This document shows, piece by piece, positions 1 through 9,200 of a stretch of DNA of 64,000 nt; positions within the stretch are counted from its first letter, which is position 1; each line of letters starts with the position of its first letter. The position numbers and the translations under genes were made by a program. Source of the stretch: Enoplolaimus lenunculus. Taxonomy: Eukaryota; Nematoda; Enoplea; Enoplida; Thoracostomopsidae. Below the pieces are notes generated by a model that was not told where the DNA came from, did no database searches, and saw nothing but the letters and a program-made list of their open reading frames with translations. Location: contig JASANG010001358.1 in assembly GCA_030248215.1 (NCBI GenBank), positions 62,001 through 126,000 on the forward strand. The letters are read 5' to 3'.

Positions 1-154
1 GCTTAGGCTTAGTAATATGCTCATTCTTACGCTTAGGCTTAGGCTTATGCTTAGGAATATGCTCATTCTTACGCTTAGACTTAGGCTTTAGTCGTAGGCT
101 TAGGCGTAGCAATCATGCTTATAATACTGTTCCGCCCCTGCTCTTTACATTGGC
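1..154 (-). mobile_element. GGCCCATG-type MITE with TTAGGC interior, cut by window edge
   Basis: Degenerate TTAGGC units run from base 1 to about 115, followed by the subterminal word ATAATACTGTTCCGCCCCTG and the terminal word CTTTACATTGGC. These match the right end of the complete copy at 16054-16398, reversed. The other end lies outside the window. It ends about 28 bases past the FMO exon 1 donor, so it is inserted in FMO intron 1. Confidence 0.8.
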
Positions 155-182
155 TGTTTATTTTAATAATTTTTCTTTATAC

Positions 183-321
183 CTGGCTTATCGGTATAAT
201 TCCACAAGCCACCAACCCTGTCACTTTTTTCGAAAGTGACCGGTATCAGTCCGTAGTCCAAACACGTTTTGGTAGCCACAAGGCCGGACGGACCGGCACC
301 GATAATCGCGACCTGTAGCAT
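183..321 (-). CDS. Flavin-containing monooxygenase, first coding exon (gene continues off the left edge)
   Basis: FMOs are FAD/NADPH enzymes that oxygenate soft nucleophiles, usually at the ER membrane. On the minus strand, ATG at 321 opens 46 codons plus one base. The peptide starts [20 protein letters not shown], with the FAD-binding GxGxxG as GAGPSG at residues 8-13, and continues to [13 protein letters not shown], the FMO block after the Rossmann first strand. The reading ends at a donor, CCAG|GTATAA, just before position 182, in phase 1. Only the first tenth or so of a typical FMO of about 530 residues is present; the NADPH site and FMO signature must lie left of base 1. No better upstream ATG is seen in frame. 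FMO family is clear; the paralogue cannot be told from this exon. Confidence 0.87.
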
Positions 322-427
322 GTTCCACGACCGATGAAATCTGGCAAAATTTGCAATATATAAGCAATAAATTATACCATAAAACCAGAAGTAACAAAAT
401 TCATTGTAGAACACAACAACTTTATTT

Positions 428-544
428 GCCTAAGCCTAAGCCTAAGCCTAAGCCTAAGCCTAAGCCTAAGCCTAAGCCTAAGCCTAAGCCTAAGCCTAAG
501 CCTAAGCCTAAGTCTAAGCCTAAGCCTAAGCCTAAGCCTAAGCA
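428..544. repeat. Nearly perfect (CCTAAG)n / (TTAGGC)n array
   Basis: About 19 head-to-tail hexamers with a single base variant. Unlike the other arrays here, no clear transposon terminus flanks it. It lies about 110 bases upstream of the FMO start, in the FMO/SLC5A divergent intergenic region. Sequence identity with the nematode-type telomere unit is seen directly; any telomeric origin is inference. Confidence 0.9.
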
Positions 545-1210
545 CTGTGTATAGCGTCTATCACCAGTTATTTAGGCTTAGAAACGAGAAATAGCCACTA
601 GTTTTTTCGACTCGTGCATACATCCTGTTCCCTTGTAACATTCCCTGTTGGCTAAGTGGACGGCTTGATCCTTAGCGGATTTAAAGTTGGCGAAGCGCCG
701 ATCTATCCCCCCTCAACAGAAATCAAAACCAACATTTGGTACGCATTAAAATGGCGTTTAGCTCGTCACTCGAGGGAGGGGGGTATTCCGTTGTTATTTC
801 TCGCGTGGTACCCGGTATCAGAAATATCTGAGTACTCCACAAGACTCGAGGTTCTGAATCCTTCTTGAATCACCGGTATCCACACAACGTCGTAAAACGG
901 CAAAGACTAAAAGAAATCATTACAAAGAAAAACAAGTAAATAAAATACAAACAGACTGCAGTTTCTAAAAATAACCGTATTTGACGTCGCATTATTGTAC
1001 AATGTGCAATAAAGCAATATACTGCGCACGCAATCGGTGTTGTGTTGTACAAATATGAATTCGTGTCAGTAGCCACAGGGTGGACGCAGAAGGGACTCAG
1101 TGCCTCCTGGAAAAATTTTGGCTCCTGGAAAATTTTCAACGTTGCTTACAAGTCAATGTAAACGCTTGTAGGATCCTCCTGAAAAGTTTCTAACCAGCAT
1201 AGCAAGGTGG
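545..1210. other. Gene-free stretch with weak repeat relics
   Basis: No coding exon is recognised. Bases about 690-760 resemble 5600-5680 (both include a CAACA-GA-ATCAAA core), so an old repeat is likely. Bases 1085-1195, with paired CTCCTGGAAAA words and a CAAGTCAATG core, resemble the interior of the MITE at 5133-5300. Confidence 0.4.
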
Positions 1211-1232
1211 GCTGGGTACAGGCCTGTATAAT

Positions 1233-1346
<114 letters not shown>

Positions 1347-1434
1347 AAATTTTTGTCGCTTGGTACGCTCGCAGGCTTACAGTCTAAAGTTTTTCGACCT
1401 TTATTCAGAACGCAGATATGAAGCCTAAGCCAGA

Positions 1435-1933
1435 GGTCCATGTAAAGATCAGGGACGGAAAATTTTCCTGTGGGACTAGAATAGAGTAAGCTTAAGCTTT
1501 AGACTAATGCGTCGTTCATATAAAATTCGACCTGGACGCCAAATGTGTCCAAGCCCAGGGCTAACAAGTGGTCGTTGACCATACCTCAACGAGTGGTACG
1601 AACCACTCCTCGGCGTACGGTCAACGAAAAATTTTCGTTCAGGTAGAGTCAATGACCACTCGCTGGGCCTAGGCTAGGACACATTTTGTGGCGAGGCCGA
1701 ATTTAGATTTTTTGCTTGGCTGAGGCTTAGGATTATGCTTAGGCTTAGGTTTAGGCTTAGGCTTAGGCATAGGCTTATACTTACGCTTAGGCTTAGGCTT
1801 AGGAATAGGCTCATCTTTACGCTTAGGCTTAGTCTTAGGCTTAGGCTTAGGAATATGTTCATTCTTACGCTTAGGCTTAGGCTTAGGCTTTTGCTTATAA
1901 AATACTGTTCCGCCCCTGTTCTTTGCATCAACC
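1435..1933 (-). mobile_element. GGCCCATG-type MITE (subfamily A), interrupted by a second element
   Basis: The left end GGTCCATGTAAAGATCAGGG and the right end CCCCTGTTCTTTGCATCAACC are inverted copies of the subfamily A terminus. The interior right half (1730-1895) is degenerate TTAGGC. The left arm is separated from it by a nested element at about 1523-1704. No convincing TSD remains, so this copy is probably old. Confidence 0.7.
1523..1704. mobile_element. Short palindromic element nested in the MITE
   Basis: The left end (AAATTCGACCTGGACGCCAAATGTGTCC) from about 1523 and the right end ending at about 1704 are imperfect inverted repeats of some 35 bases. The interior has a second palindrome built on GAGTGGT / ACCACTC. 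The terminus contains CCTGGACGCC, the core word of subfamily C. Confidence 0.55.
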
Positions 1934-2162
1934 GCCTCAAAATTACCATGTTGCTTTTGGCCTACTTCATGTGGAAGGCACTAAAACAGCTTCTTTGATT
2001 CAGTTTGCAGCTACAGAGGGCTGAAGTGTACCTCCCGTCATTCGACGAATATCTACGCTTCCCATGGTCCAAAACGTTTCTTTGGTGCCTTTGCTTCGTC
2101 TCTGTAGAACTTTTCCTGTTCCTTACTAACCATTCTTTCGCTGCTGCATTGTGCGAAGAAAG

Positions 2163-2656
2163 GCCGTATTCTCAAATGTGGTGTAGCCCCTATCACCAGT
2201 TGATGATACGTCGTGTAAACATTCGAACCATTGAACGCTCAGCTCTCAATTCAGCACATTGTTCGTGTTTAATTTGTTCATGCTCCTGAGAGTTCAACAA
2301 CAGCACAAGTTAGTGAGTTTGGCCCATGTTATAGAACACGGCCGGAACAGTAGTATAAGCATATTCCTAAGCCTAAGCCTAAGCGTATGGATGAGCCTAT
2401 TCCTAAGCCTAAGCCTAAGAGTATGGATGAGCCTATTCCTAAGCCTAAGCCTAAGAGTATGGATGAGCCTATTCCTAAGCCTAAGCCTAAGCGTATGGAT
2501 GAGCCTATTCATAAGCCTATTAGCCTAAGCAAAAAATCAGTCTAAAGCTTGAACTGACTCTATTATAGCCCGTCCGGAAAAAGATCCGGCCCTGTTCTAT
2601 ACATGGACCGTGAGTTTGAAAACCTATTACTAACTGATGATAGTGGATTTTGAGAG
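2163..2656. mobile_element. TATTCTCAAATG-type MITE (family E) split by a younger MITE
   Basis: Family E members here start GCCCATATTCTCAAATGTG, then carry CTATCACCAGTTGGTGATA, and end with the inverse. This copy matches to 2320 and resumes at 2610. The interruption is the MITE at 2321-2609. Compare uninterrupted copies at 11748-11969 and 14971-15194. Confidence 0.75.
2321..2609 (+). mobile_element. GGCCCATG-type MITE (subfamily A-prime) with exact 8-bp TSD
   Basis: Begins GGCCCATGTTATAGAAC and ends GTTCTATACATGGACC, an inverted repeat. It is flanked by GTGAGTTT at 2313-2320 and again at 2610-2617; the same site in empty family E copies has one GTGAGTTT-like word. The interior has about four tandem 36-bp units, each CCTAAG units plus a GTATGGATGAGCC block (2365-2510). 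The 8-bp TSD points to hAT-type transposition. Confidence 0.88.
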
Positions 2657-2999
2657 TAACAACCGCGATGTCAGTGCGGTAACTGCACGAAGCATACAGG
2701 AGAGATTGGTGAAATATACAAAGATATATTCTCTACTCACGACTTGTGTATAATATTTGCTATAAATATCATTTATTTTTTATATGTTTATAGTATTTTC
2801 TCTAAAATATAGTATTTTTCATCGTTTTTTTAGTTTAATAGTGCGAACTAGAACGTATTGAAACTTTTCGTGTAGTCGGCACAACTGAGATATTTACTAT
2901 ACAGGTTTATGGGGAATTATCAACAAATATAAAATAGGATGTGGATTTTACGAAGTTAAAAATACTTTATGTGGTAAGAACTCTTAGCGAGACTTTCGG
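2657..2999. other. AT-rich gene-free stretch
   Basis: AT-rich sequence with no exon, RNA gene or recognisable repeat end that I can support. Confidence 0.4.
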
Positions 3000-3632
3000 G
3001 GCCAATGTAAAGAACAGAGACGGAAGAGTATTATAAACTTATTCCTAAGCCTAAAACCTAAGCCTTAGCCTAAGCCTAAGCGTAAGAATGAGTTTATTCC
3101 AAAGCCGGAGCCGAAGCCTAAGCCAAAGCCAAGCAAAAAATTAGGGCCCATGCATAGAACAAGGCCGTAACAACCCAGAGTACAACCGGAGGTCTGCCTT
3201 CAGCTCCGGCTCCGGTAGAATTTTTGCCGGAGGTTCCGGCAATTTCGGCAGTAAAATTTTGCACAATTTTTGTAAATTTATCTGTTTAGCGCGTTTAGAT
3301 TGACTTTTGTCCCAATTTTCATGAAAGAGTTGCCGAAATTTGGCTTAAGCGTAAGCCTAAGCCAAAGCCAAGTAAAAATTAGGACGCATAAATAGAACAA
3401 GGCCGGAACAGTAGTATAAGCAATAAACATACTCCTAAGCCTAAACCTAAGCCTAAGCCTAAGCCTAAGCCTAGGCAAAAAAGTAACTCGAAAGCTTAAA
3501 CTGACTCTATTACAGCCCTGCCAGAAAACGATCCGACCCTGTTCTATACATGGGCCAAAATTAGACTAAAGCTTAAGTTTATTCTATTCTAGTCTCACAG
3601 AACAACGTTACGCCCTGATCTTTACATCGGCC
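3000..3632 (+). mobile_element. Nested MITE cluster: subfamily A shell with subfamily A-prime and CCGG-type inserts
   Basis: The outer shell starts GGCCAATGTAAAGAACAG at 3000 and ends CTGATCTTTACATCGGCC at 3632. Inside is an A-prime copy (about 3383-3556, ending TCTATACATGGGCC) flanked by AAAATTAG on both sides, and a second A-prime start at 3145 after another AAAATTAG. A CCGG-rich piece at 3173-3345 lies between them; it matches 55925-56100. This is a stack of at least three insertion or duplication events. Confidence 0.75.
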
Positions 3633-3769
3633 CGACTTCCCATGGTTCGTGTGAAGGGGAGACCCAAGCCAGTATTCAGGTCAACTGTCATAGCGCAGCA
3701 TTCAAGAGATGCATGCGGTATTGCGGTGATTTAAGCTGTGGTTACGCTAAAACATTTCTGAGAAGCTCA

Positions 3770-3985
3770 AACTCGCTGGTCAACACGGGTAAGGGAAATT
3801 TGAGTTGATTCAATACATTCTGACATAATTTAGCAACTCATACAGAGGCAAGTCAACTCCAGAGTGAGTATCAACTCAACTCAGAGTGAGTTAATGTTTT
3901 TACGGATAATAATTCAGAAATAACCAACTCGTTAGCGGAATTGAAATCAACTCATTGGAATTTACAGTGTAGCTTGCGAACACTT
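3770..3985. mobile_element. TGAGTTGA-type MITE (family G)
   Basis: Rich in TGAGTTGA / TCAACTC words in both orientations, with the shared block GAAATAACCAACTCG and a terminal AATTTACAGTG. Related copies are at 14735-14885 and 63750-64000 (opposite orientation). Confidence 0.6.
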
Positions 3986-4139
3986 GTACATTGTTCAATC
4001 GCAAACTATTTTCAGTTTATGCTTGCGATGACATTCGTATATTTTAAGGGTCGTCGCTTTGTTTTCGTCCCCTGAACAATTTCTCAGCCTTTTCTGTTAC
4101 AGTTGTGTTATTTGGTGACAATTTGACTTATCGACTATA

Positions 4140-4990
4140 TTTTTGGATTAATTTTAAAGGCATAATTTAAAACAAATTTTTGATTTCAAAAATTTTTAAT
4201 TTGAGAATTGAAAACAAATTTTTGGTTTCACATAATTTTTAAATTGAGAATTTAAAACAAATTTTCGGTTTCAAATAATTTTTAAATTTAGAATTTAAAA
4301 CAAATTTTCGGTTTCAAATAATTTTTAAATTTAGAATTTAAAACAAATTTTCGGTTTCAAATAATTTTTAAATTTAGAATTTAAAACAAATTTTGAATTT
4401 ATATATAATTGAAAATTTAAAGCAAATTTTGGTTTAAAATAATTTTTAAATTGAAAATTGAAAACAAATTTTCGGTTTCAAATAATTTTTAAATTTAGAA
4501 TTTAAAACAAATTTTCGGTTTCAAAAAATTTTTAAATTGAGAATTTAAAACAAATTTTTGGTCTCAAATAATTTTTAAATTGAGAATTTAAAACAAATTT
4601 TTGGTTTCACATAATTTTTAAATTGAGAATTTAAAACAAATTTTCGGTTTCAAATAATTTTTAAATTTAGAATTTAAAACAAATTTTCGGTTTCAAATAA
4701 TTTTTATATTTAGAATTTAAAACAAATTTTCGGTTTCAAATAATTTTTAAATTTAGAATTTAAAACAAATTTTGAATTTTATATAATTGAAAATTTAAAG
4801 CAAATTTTGGTTTAAAATAATTTTTAAATTGAAAATTGAAAACAAATTTTTGGTTTCAAATAATTTTTAAATTGAGAATTTAAAACAAATTTTTGGTTTC
4901 AAATAATTTTAAATTGAGAATTTAAAACAAATTTTTGGTTTCAAATAATTTTTAAATGAGAATTTAAAACAAATTTTGTGTTTCAAATAA
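4140..4990. repeat. AT-rich minisatellite, 44-bp unit with higher-order structure
   Basis: About 19 copies of a 44-bp unit containing AACAAATTTTCGGTTTCAAA then TAATTTTTAAATTTAGAATT. A variant block (GAATTT-ATATAATTGAAAATTTAAAGC followed by a GGTTTAAAATAA unit) occurs twice, near 4394 and 4764, about 370 bases apart, so groups of units were duplicated together. The units are directly adjacent with no spacers, so this is not a CRISPR array. Confidence 0.93.
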
Positions 4991-5132
4991 TCGGATCCGG
5001 TTACGCTATTGCGTTCTAATTTAAAAACTGCAGATTATAAGTAATATTTTGTCCTGCCCTGCGACGCGCCTTCGAACCCGGGTCAATCTATGATCAATTC
5101 AAAACAATCGCTGAATTCATAGAGCCTAACTC

Positions 5133-5300
5133 AAGGCCCGTAGCCAGCTCACCGTGCTATGGGGGGACTAAAATTTTTTTCAGGAGGAGCATTTAAAGGG
5201 TTTCAATGACTTGCAAGCAAGGTTGAAAATTTTCTAGGAGGCCAAAAGTTTTTGAGGGGCCTGAGCACCCCCTGCCTCCCCCCCTTGGCTACGGGCCCGG
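5133..5300. mobile_element. GGCCCGTAGCC-type MITE (family N)
   Basis: Inverted ends GGCCCGTAGCCA / TTGGCTACGGGCC enclose a 5-prime AG-rich and 3-prime C-rich interior. GCCTAACTC flanks both sides (5124-5132 and 5301-5309), a likely TSD. A relative with GAGGCGTAGCCA ends is at 36888-37042. Confidence 0.75.
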
Positions 5301-5779
5301 GCCTAACTCCAAGTGTCTGTGTAAATATGTGGGTCGCACTCATCGAAAATTAACTTGAATTCTGACCATTCCAAAGATTTCAGACGCCCTACATCGAGCC
5401 TGTATGAGTCCGCAAGATATGTTTGACTTGATTAATGATTGGTGTGTTGTGTGGAGTATGGCCGTTCGGCATAACACGGGACCTGGGTGAACAATAAGAG
5501 GCCCCGCTGGATCAGATAGAACCTTAATAAACAATCGGGGGTCTCAATGGCTCTATTGTCGGCCACGCTTTGGCTTCGGCAAACTGAACCGCTGGCAGAT
5601 CCAACGAGGGCCAGCATGGCCTAGGCCTCCCAACAACAGATCAAATCCAAAATTTCGTACTAAGAGCAGTGCTAAAATTGCGTTTGGTATATTGCTTGCA
5701 TTGAAACATTCGTATTTCTGTTGTAGTCTAAAAACCTATCGCTAACTGATGATCGATGCTGTACATATTTAATCCTTTC

Positions 5780-5930
5780 TCACATGAATATTTTCAATTT
5801 TTTATGAGATGTAATTTCAAAGTAAGATTTGATCCCCAGTCTCGCGGGTGGGAGGCGTTTACGATGACGACTCAGCTGTAAAAGCTTGACGCTCAAGCCC
5901 GAGGGGGCACTCACATCTTGTAGAAATTTT
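5780..5930 (-). mobile_element. Possible tRNA-derived SINE relic
   Basis: The stretch from TTTCTCACATGAATATTTTCAATTTT to a reversed B-box-like word (AAGTAAGATTTGATCCCCAG) matches 17985-18045, where the word is AAGATTCGAACCCC. Reversed, this resembles the pol III B box GGTTCGAATCY. No A box is convincing, so a SINE origin is tentative. Confidence 0.3.
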
Positions 5931-5961
5931 ACACTGCGCATATGATAGATTTGGTGTGCTA

Positions 5962-6060
5962 CTTTTAGGACCGTCCCGGTTTCTGGTGGGTCTGTAAAAC
6001 AGTAGGCTTACATTCTAGACTACATCTTTTGCTTAGGCTTAGGCTTAGGCTTAGCCTAGC
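5962..6060 (-). mobile_element. Subfamily C MITE, one end only
   Basis: Contains GGTTTCTGGTGGGTCTGTAAAA, the ATTCTAGA word and four TTAGGC units at 6030-6053, as in the C elements at 17806-17990 and 38440-38540. The other end is missing. It lies about 200 bases upstream of the transporter start. Confidence 0.65.
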
Positions 6061-6259
6061 GCCCGTGTTGCTCGGGCATTAGTTATATTTAGTTGCTCAT
6101 AGTATACTCTAGCAATTAAAGGGGTAAGAATAAAAGTCATTCGCTTGAACGAGCAAATTAAACCAGAATAATTAACCTAATTTCAAATATAACACCTACC
6201 ACTTATTAAATTTAAAATTCAAAATTAAAAAACTTCAATATCTAAAACTGTTTCAGGTC

Positions 6260-9200
6260 ATGGCGGCGTATTCTAGTCGAACGTTTCATCCAGTTGATTA
6301 TGTAGTATTTACGTTAGTTTTACTAATTTCGTTTCTAATTGGCGTCTTCTATGCGGTTCGTGCTATGCGTCATGGAGCGACCAACGCTGAATATTTAGTT
6401 GGCAGCAAACAGTTGCCTGTCATTCCGACCGCTTGTTCGTTGTTGACCAGTTTTGTTTCAAGTAAAGTCGTATTCACATTGTTGAAACCTGTAGCCGTTT
6501 TATAAGATATATACAGTAAACTTATTACCAGTTGGTGATAGGTGGCGTAACTTTATAAGCGACGATATCGCGTCGATCAAAATTTAGCACATTTTTGTTA
6601 ATTGAATTCCTTGCCGAGTTAGCTGATTTTGCGTTTTGTGACAGTTGACTTGGTTGAGAATTATGCGGCGACAAAATGTGCTGCACACATTTAATCACCA
6701 ATTGGTGCAAAATTTTTAACCGTATCTATTTGAGAATATGACTATTCAATTCACATTCTCAAACAGGTATGAAGTCGCATGCTACTCTCAAAAACTGAAA
6801 CTTAAATTATAGCTTAGCTAAACTTGAAAATTAGTTTGAGTAAAACTTAAATGGCTGGACGGACTAACTAAACTACAATTTTTAGTTTTAATTAAACTAA
6901 CATGTTTTTAGTTTTACACGAGTTTAAGTAAACTTATTTTTAGTTTAAGCAACAAATGCAGCCCAAAAATTATGTGTAACTAAGAGTTCGTTAAGTTCAG
7001 CTTAAACTGAAAATATGTAAGATTTTAAATGAGTTTAGACATAAACCTACCTGGTAGTTTTGTTAATTTAAAAAGTTATTTTAATACTCCTGGATTACCT
7101 TAAGCTTAACTCAAGTTAGTTTAAGCTTTTAGAGAGTACAAACGGTACAAATCTTTGATATAACATACCTGTTTGAGAATGTGAATCTATTAATAGTCAT
7201 ATTCTCAAACAGGTATGATAGTTTTGCACCATTTGCAAGCATGCGTTGCAGCACATATAGTGTGCAACATCGATTTAGAGGCGAATCAACAATTACCAAA
7301 AGTGCATGATACAAGAGCGTGCAACCCTTGGGGTTCTGCATAGTACAAAATATTCCACCGGACGTTGCGTTTTTGACCGACCCCCCTTATTTGGAGGAGG
7401 GTACTTGACGTATAAAACGTACAGTTCGCATGCTTTTTAAAAAACGGAGTTTAGTTCACCACTGCAATACTTCAACGAATGACACTGAAATAATCGTCAA
7501 ACTTGACTCCACCCCTTTAAATAAGGGGGGTGTAAGCCAAAAACGCAACGTGCGCGAGATAACATTGTTTTGTACACAGAATGTACCCAGTTGCACACTC
7601 AGGTGTATATAATCATGCACTCTTGGTTATACATTTCTAATCTGAATGAAAATAGCAAAATCTGAAAATTTTTAAAAACTGTAAGATAAGTTGTTGATTG
7701 ATTGCTGTATCGCCCAAAGGTGCAAAATCTTTTTAACGACTTACCAAAAATGTTAGCAAACGAAATTGCGTCGAGATTATTTTCAGCTGGGGGACGCAAT
7801 AACCCGCCCCGCCCCCCCACTGCACTCTCTACTTGTTTGATATTGTTGGTTCGTAAGTTGTAAAGTCATAAACCTATTACTAAAATAAAACAGGTCTAAA
7901 TTTAAATAAAATATTAAAATATGTTAGGTTTAGCAAAAGTCGATAATGGAAAAGAGTGTGCAACTGGTTACATTCTGTGTACACGGCAGCAGAAATTGAT
8001 AATGACTCTTTAAAAGAGTGTGCAACTGGTTACATTCTGTGTACACGGCAGCAAAAATCGATAATGACTATTTAAAAGAGTGTGCAACTGGTTACATTCT
8101 GTGTACACGGCAGCAAAAATCGATAATGACTATTTAAAAGAGTGTGCAACTGGTTACATTCTGTGTACACGGCAGCAGAAATTGATAATGACTCTTTAAA
8201 CGAGTGTGAAACTGGTTACATTCTGTGTACAAAGGAATGTACCCGACGCGCGTTGCGTTTTTGGCCGACCTCTCGTCCTTATTTAGGTGGTTCAACTTGT
8301 GTGAACCATGGCAATGTACATATACGGCATCAAAAATGCTCTGATTATAGTTGATATTTAGGCGTATTGCGCGTGCTAGCCCCCCAACATAAAAGGACGG
8401 GTATTGGCACAAAAACGCAACGCCCGGTGGTACATTTTATACCATGCGGAATCGCAAAAATTGCACACTCTTGTATCATGCACTGTTGCGTTTTAGGTAT
8501 TGCACTTCTGGCATATCCGGCAGAAGTCTACACTATGGGAACCGCGTTCGTCTGGGTAACGCTTGGAGCAATGATATCAGCGGCAATTGCTGCATTTGTG
8601 ATTATTCCAATATTTTATAATATTAAAACAATAAATCTCTATCAATATCTTGAAGACAGATTTCAATCGAAAATACTACGCTGGTTTAGTACTATTAATT
8701 TTACTTTGAGTAAGTTGTGATGGGTTACGATTTCATTATATATATGTGAAAAGTGAAAAAAGCTTTCGCGATACTGTAGACTTAAAGTAAATACCTCATT
8801 TTACTGGAACTTCTTGTCTGTCACATTTTTTGCTGCAAAACAATGATTTTGACAAAATAACACTCTTTAGCATTTGGCAATTTTAGGAACCATCGTGCCC
8901 CCGCCCAATATGAATTTACTTCCGGCGCCGCTGGTCTGAACGCTCCCAGTGTACCAGTCTCCCAGTGGGCACGCCCTTATAGTTAACATGGGACAGAAGT
9001 TATGGCAAAAGCAAACGATTATGCCGGGAATCGAACCTTGAAGCTTGTGTTGCACTCGAATTAAGCATACTACCATTATACCACGCGGTACCTGTAAACA
9101 ACTTCTCATGCCGTGTGTACATGTACACTGGAAAGAAGGGTGAGTCAAATTGATTCCCTCCGAATTGGGAATTACGGGACTACACAAACTGAGTCAAATT

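Noticed and set aside
428-544. A true chromosome end
   Set aside because: Unique genes lie on both sides, the array is short, and similar arrays occur inside transposons throughout the window.
4140-4990. CRISPR-like array
   Set aside because: Units are directly adjacent with no unique spacers, and the host is a eukaryote.
5055-5095. tRNA T-arm (CCTTCGAACCCGGG)
   Set aside because: Does not fit the B-box consensus on the minus strand and lacks the other arms.
7954-8236. CRISPR-like array or coding repeat
   Set aside because: An exact 62-bp tandem period inside a transposon; no spacers, and frames have no protein motif.
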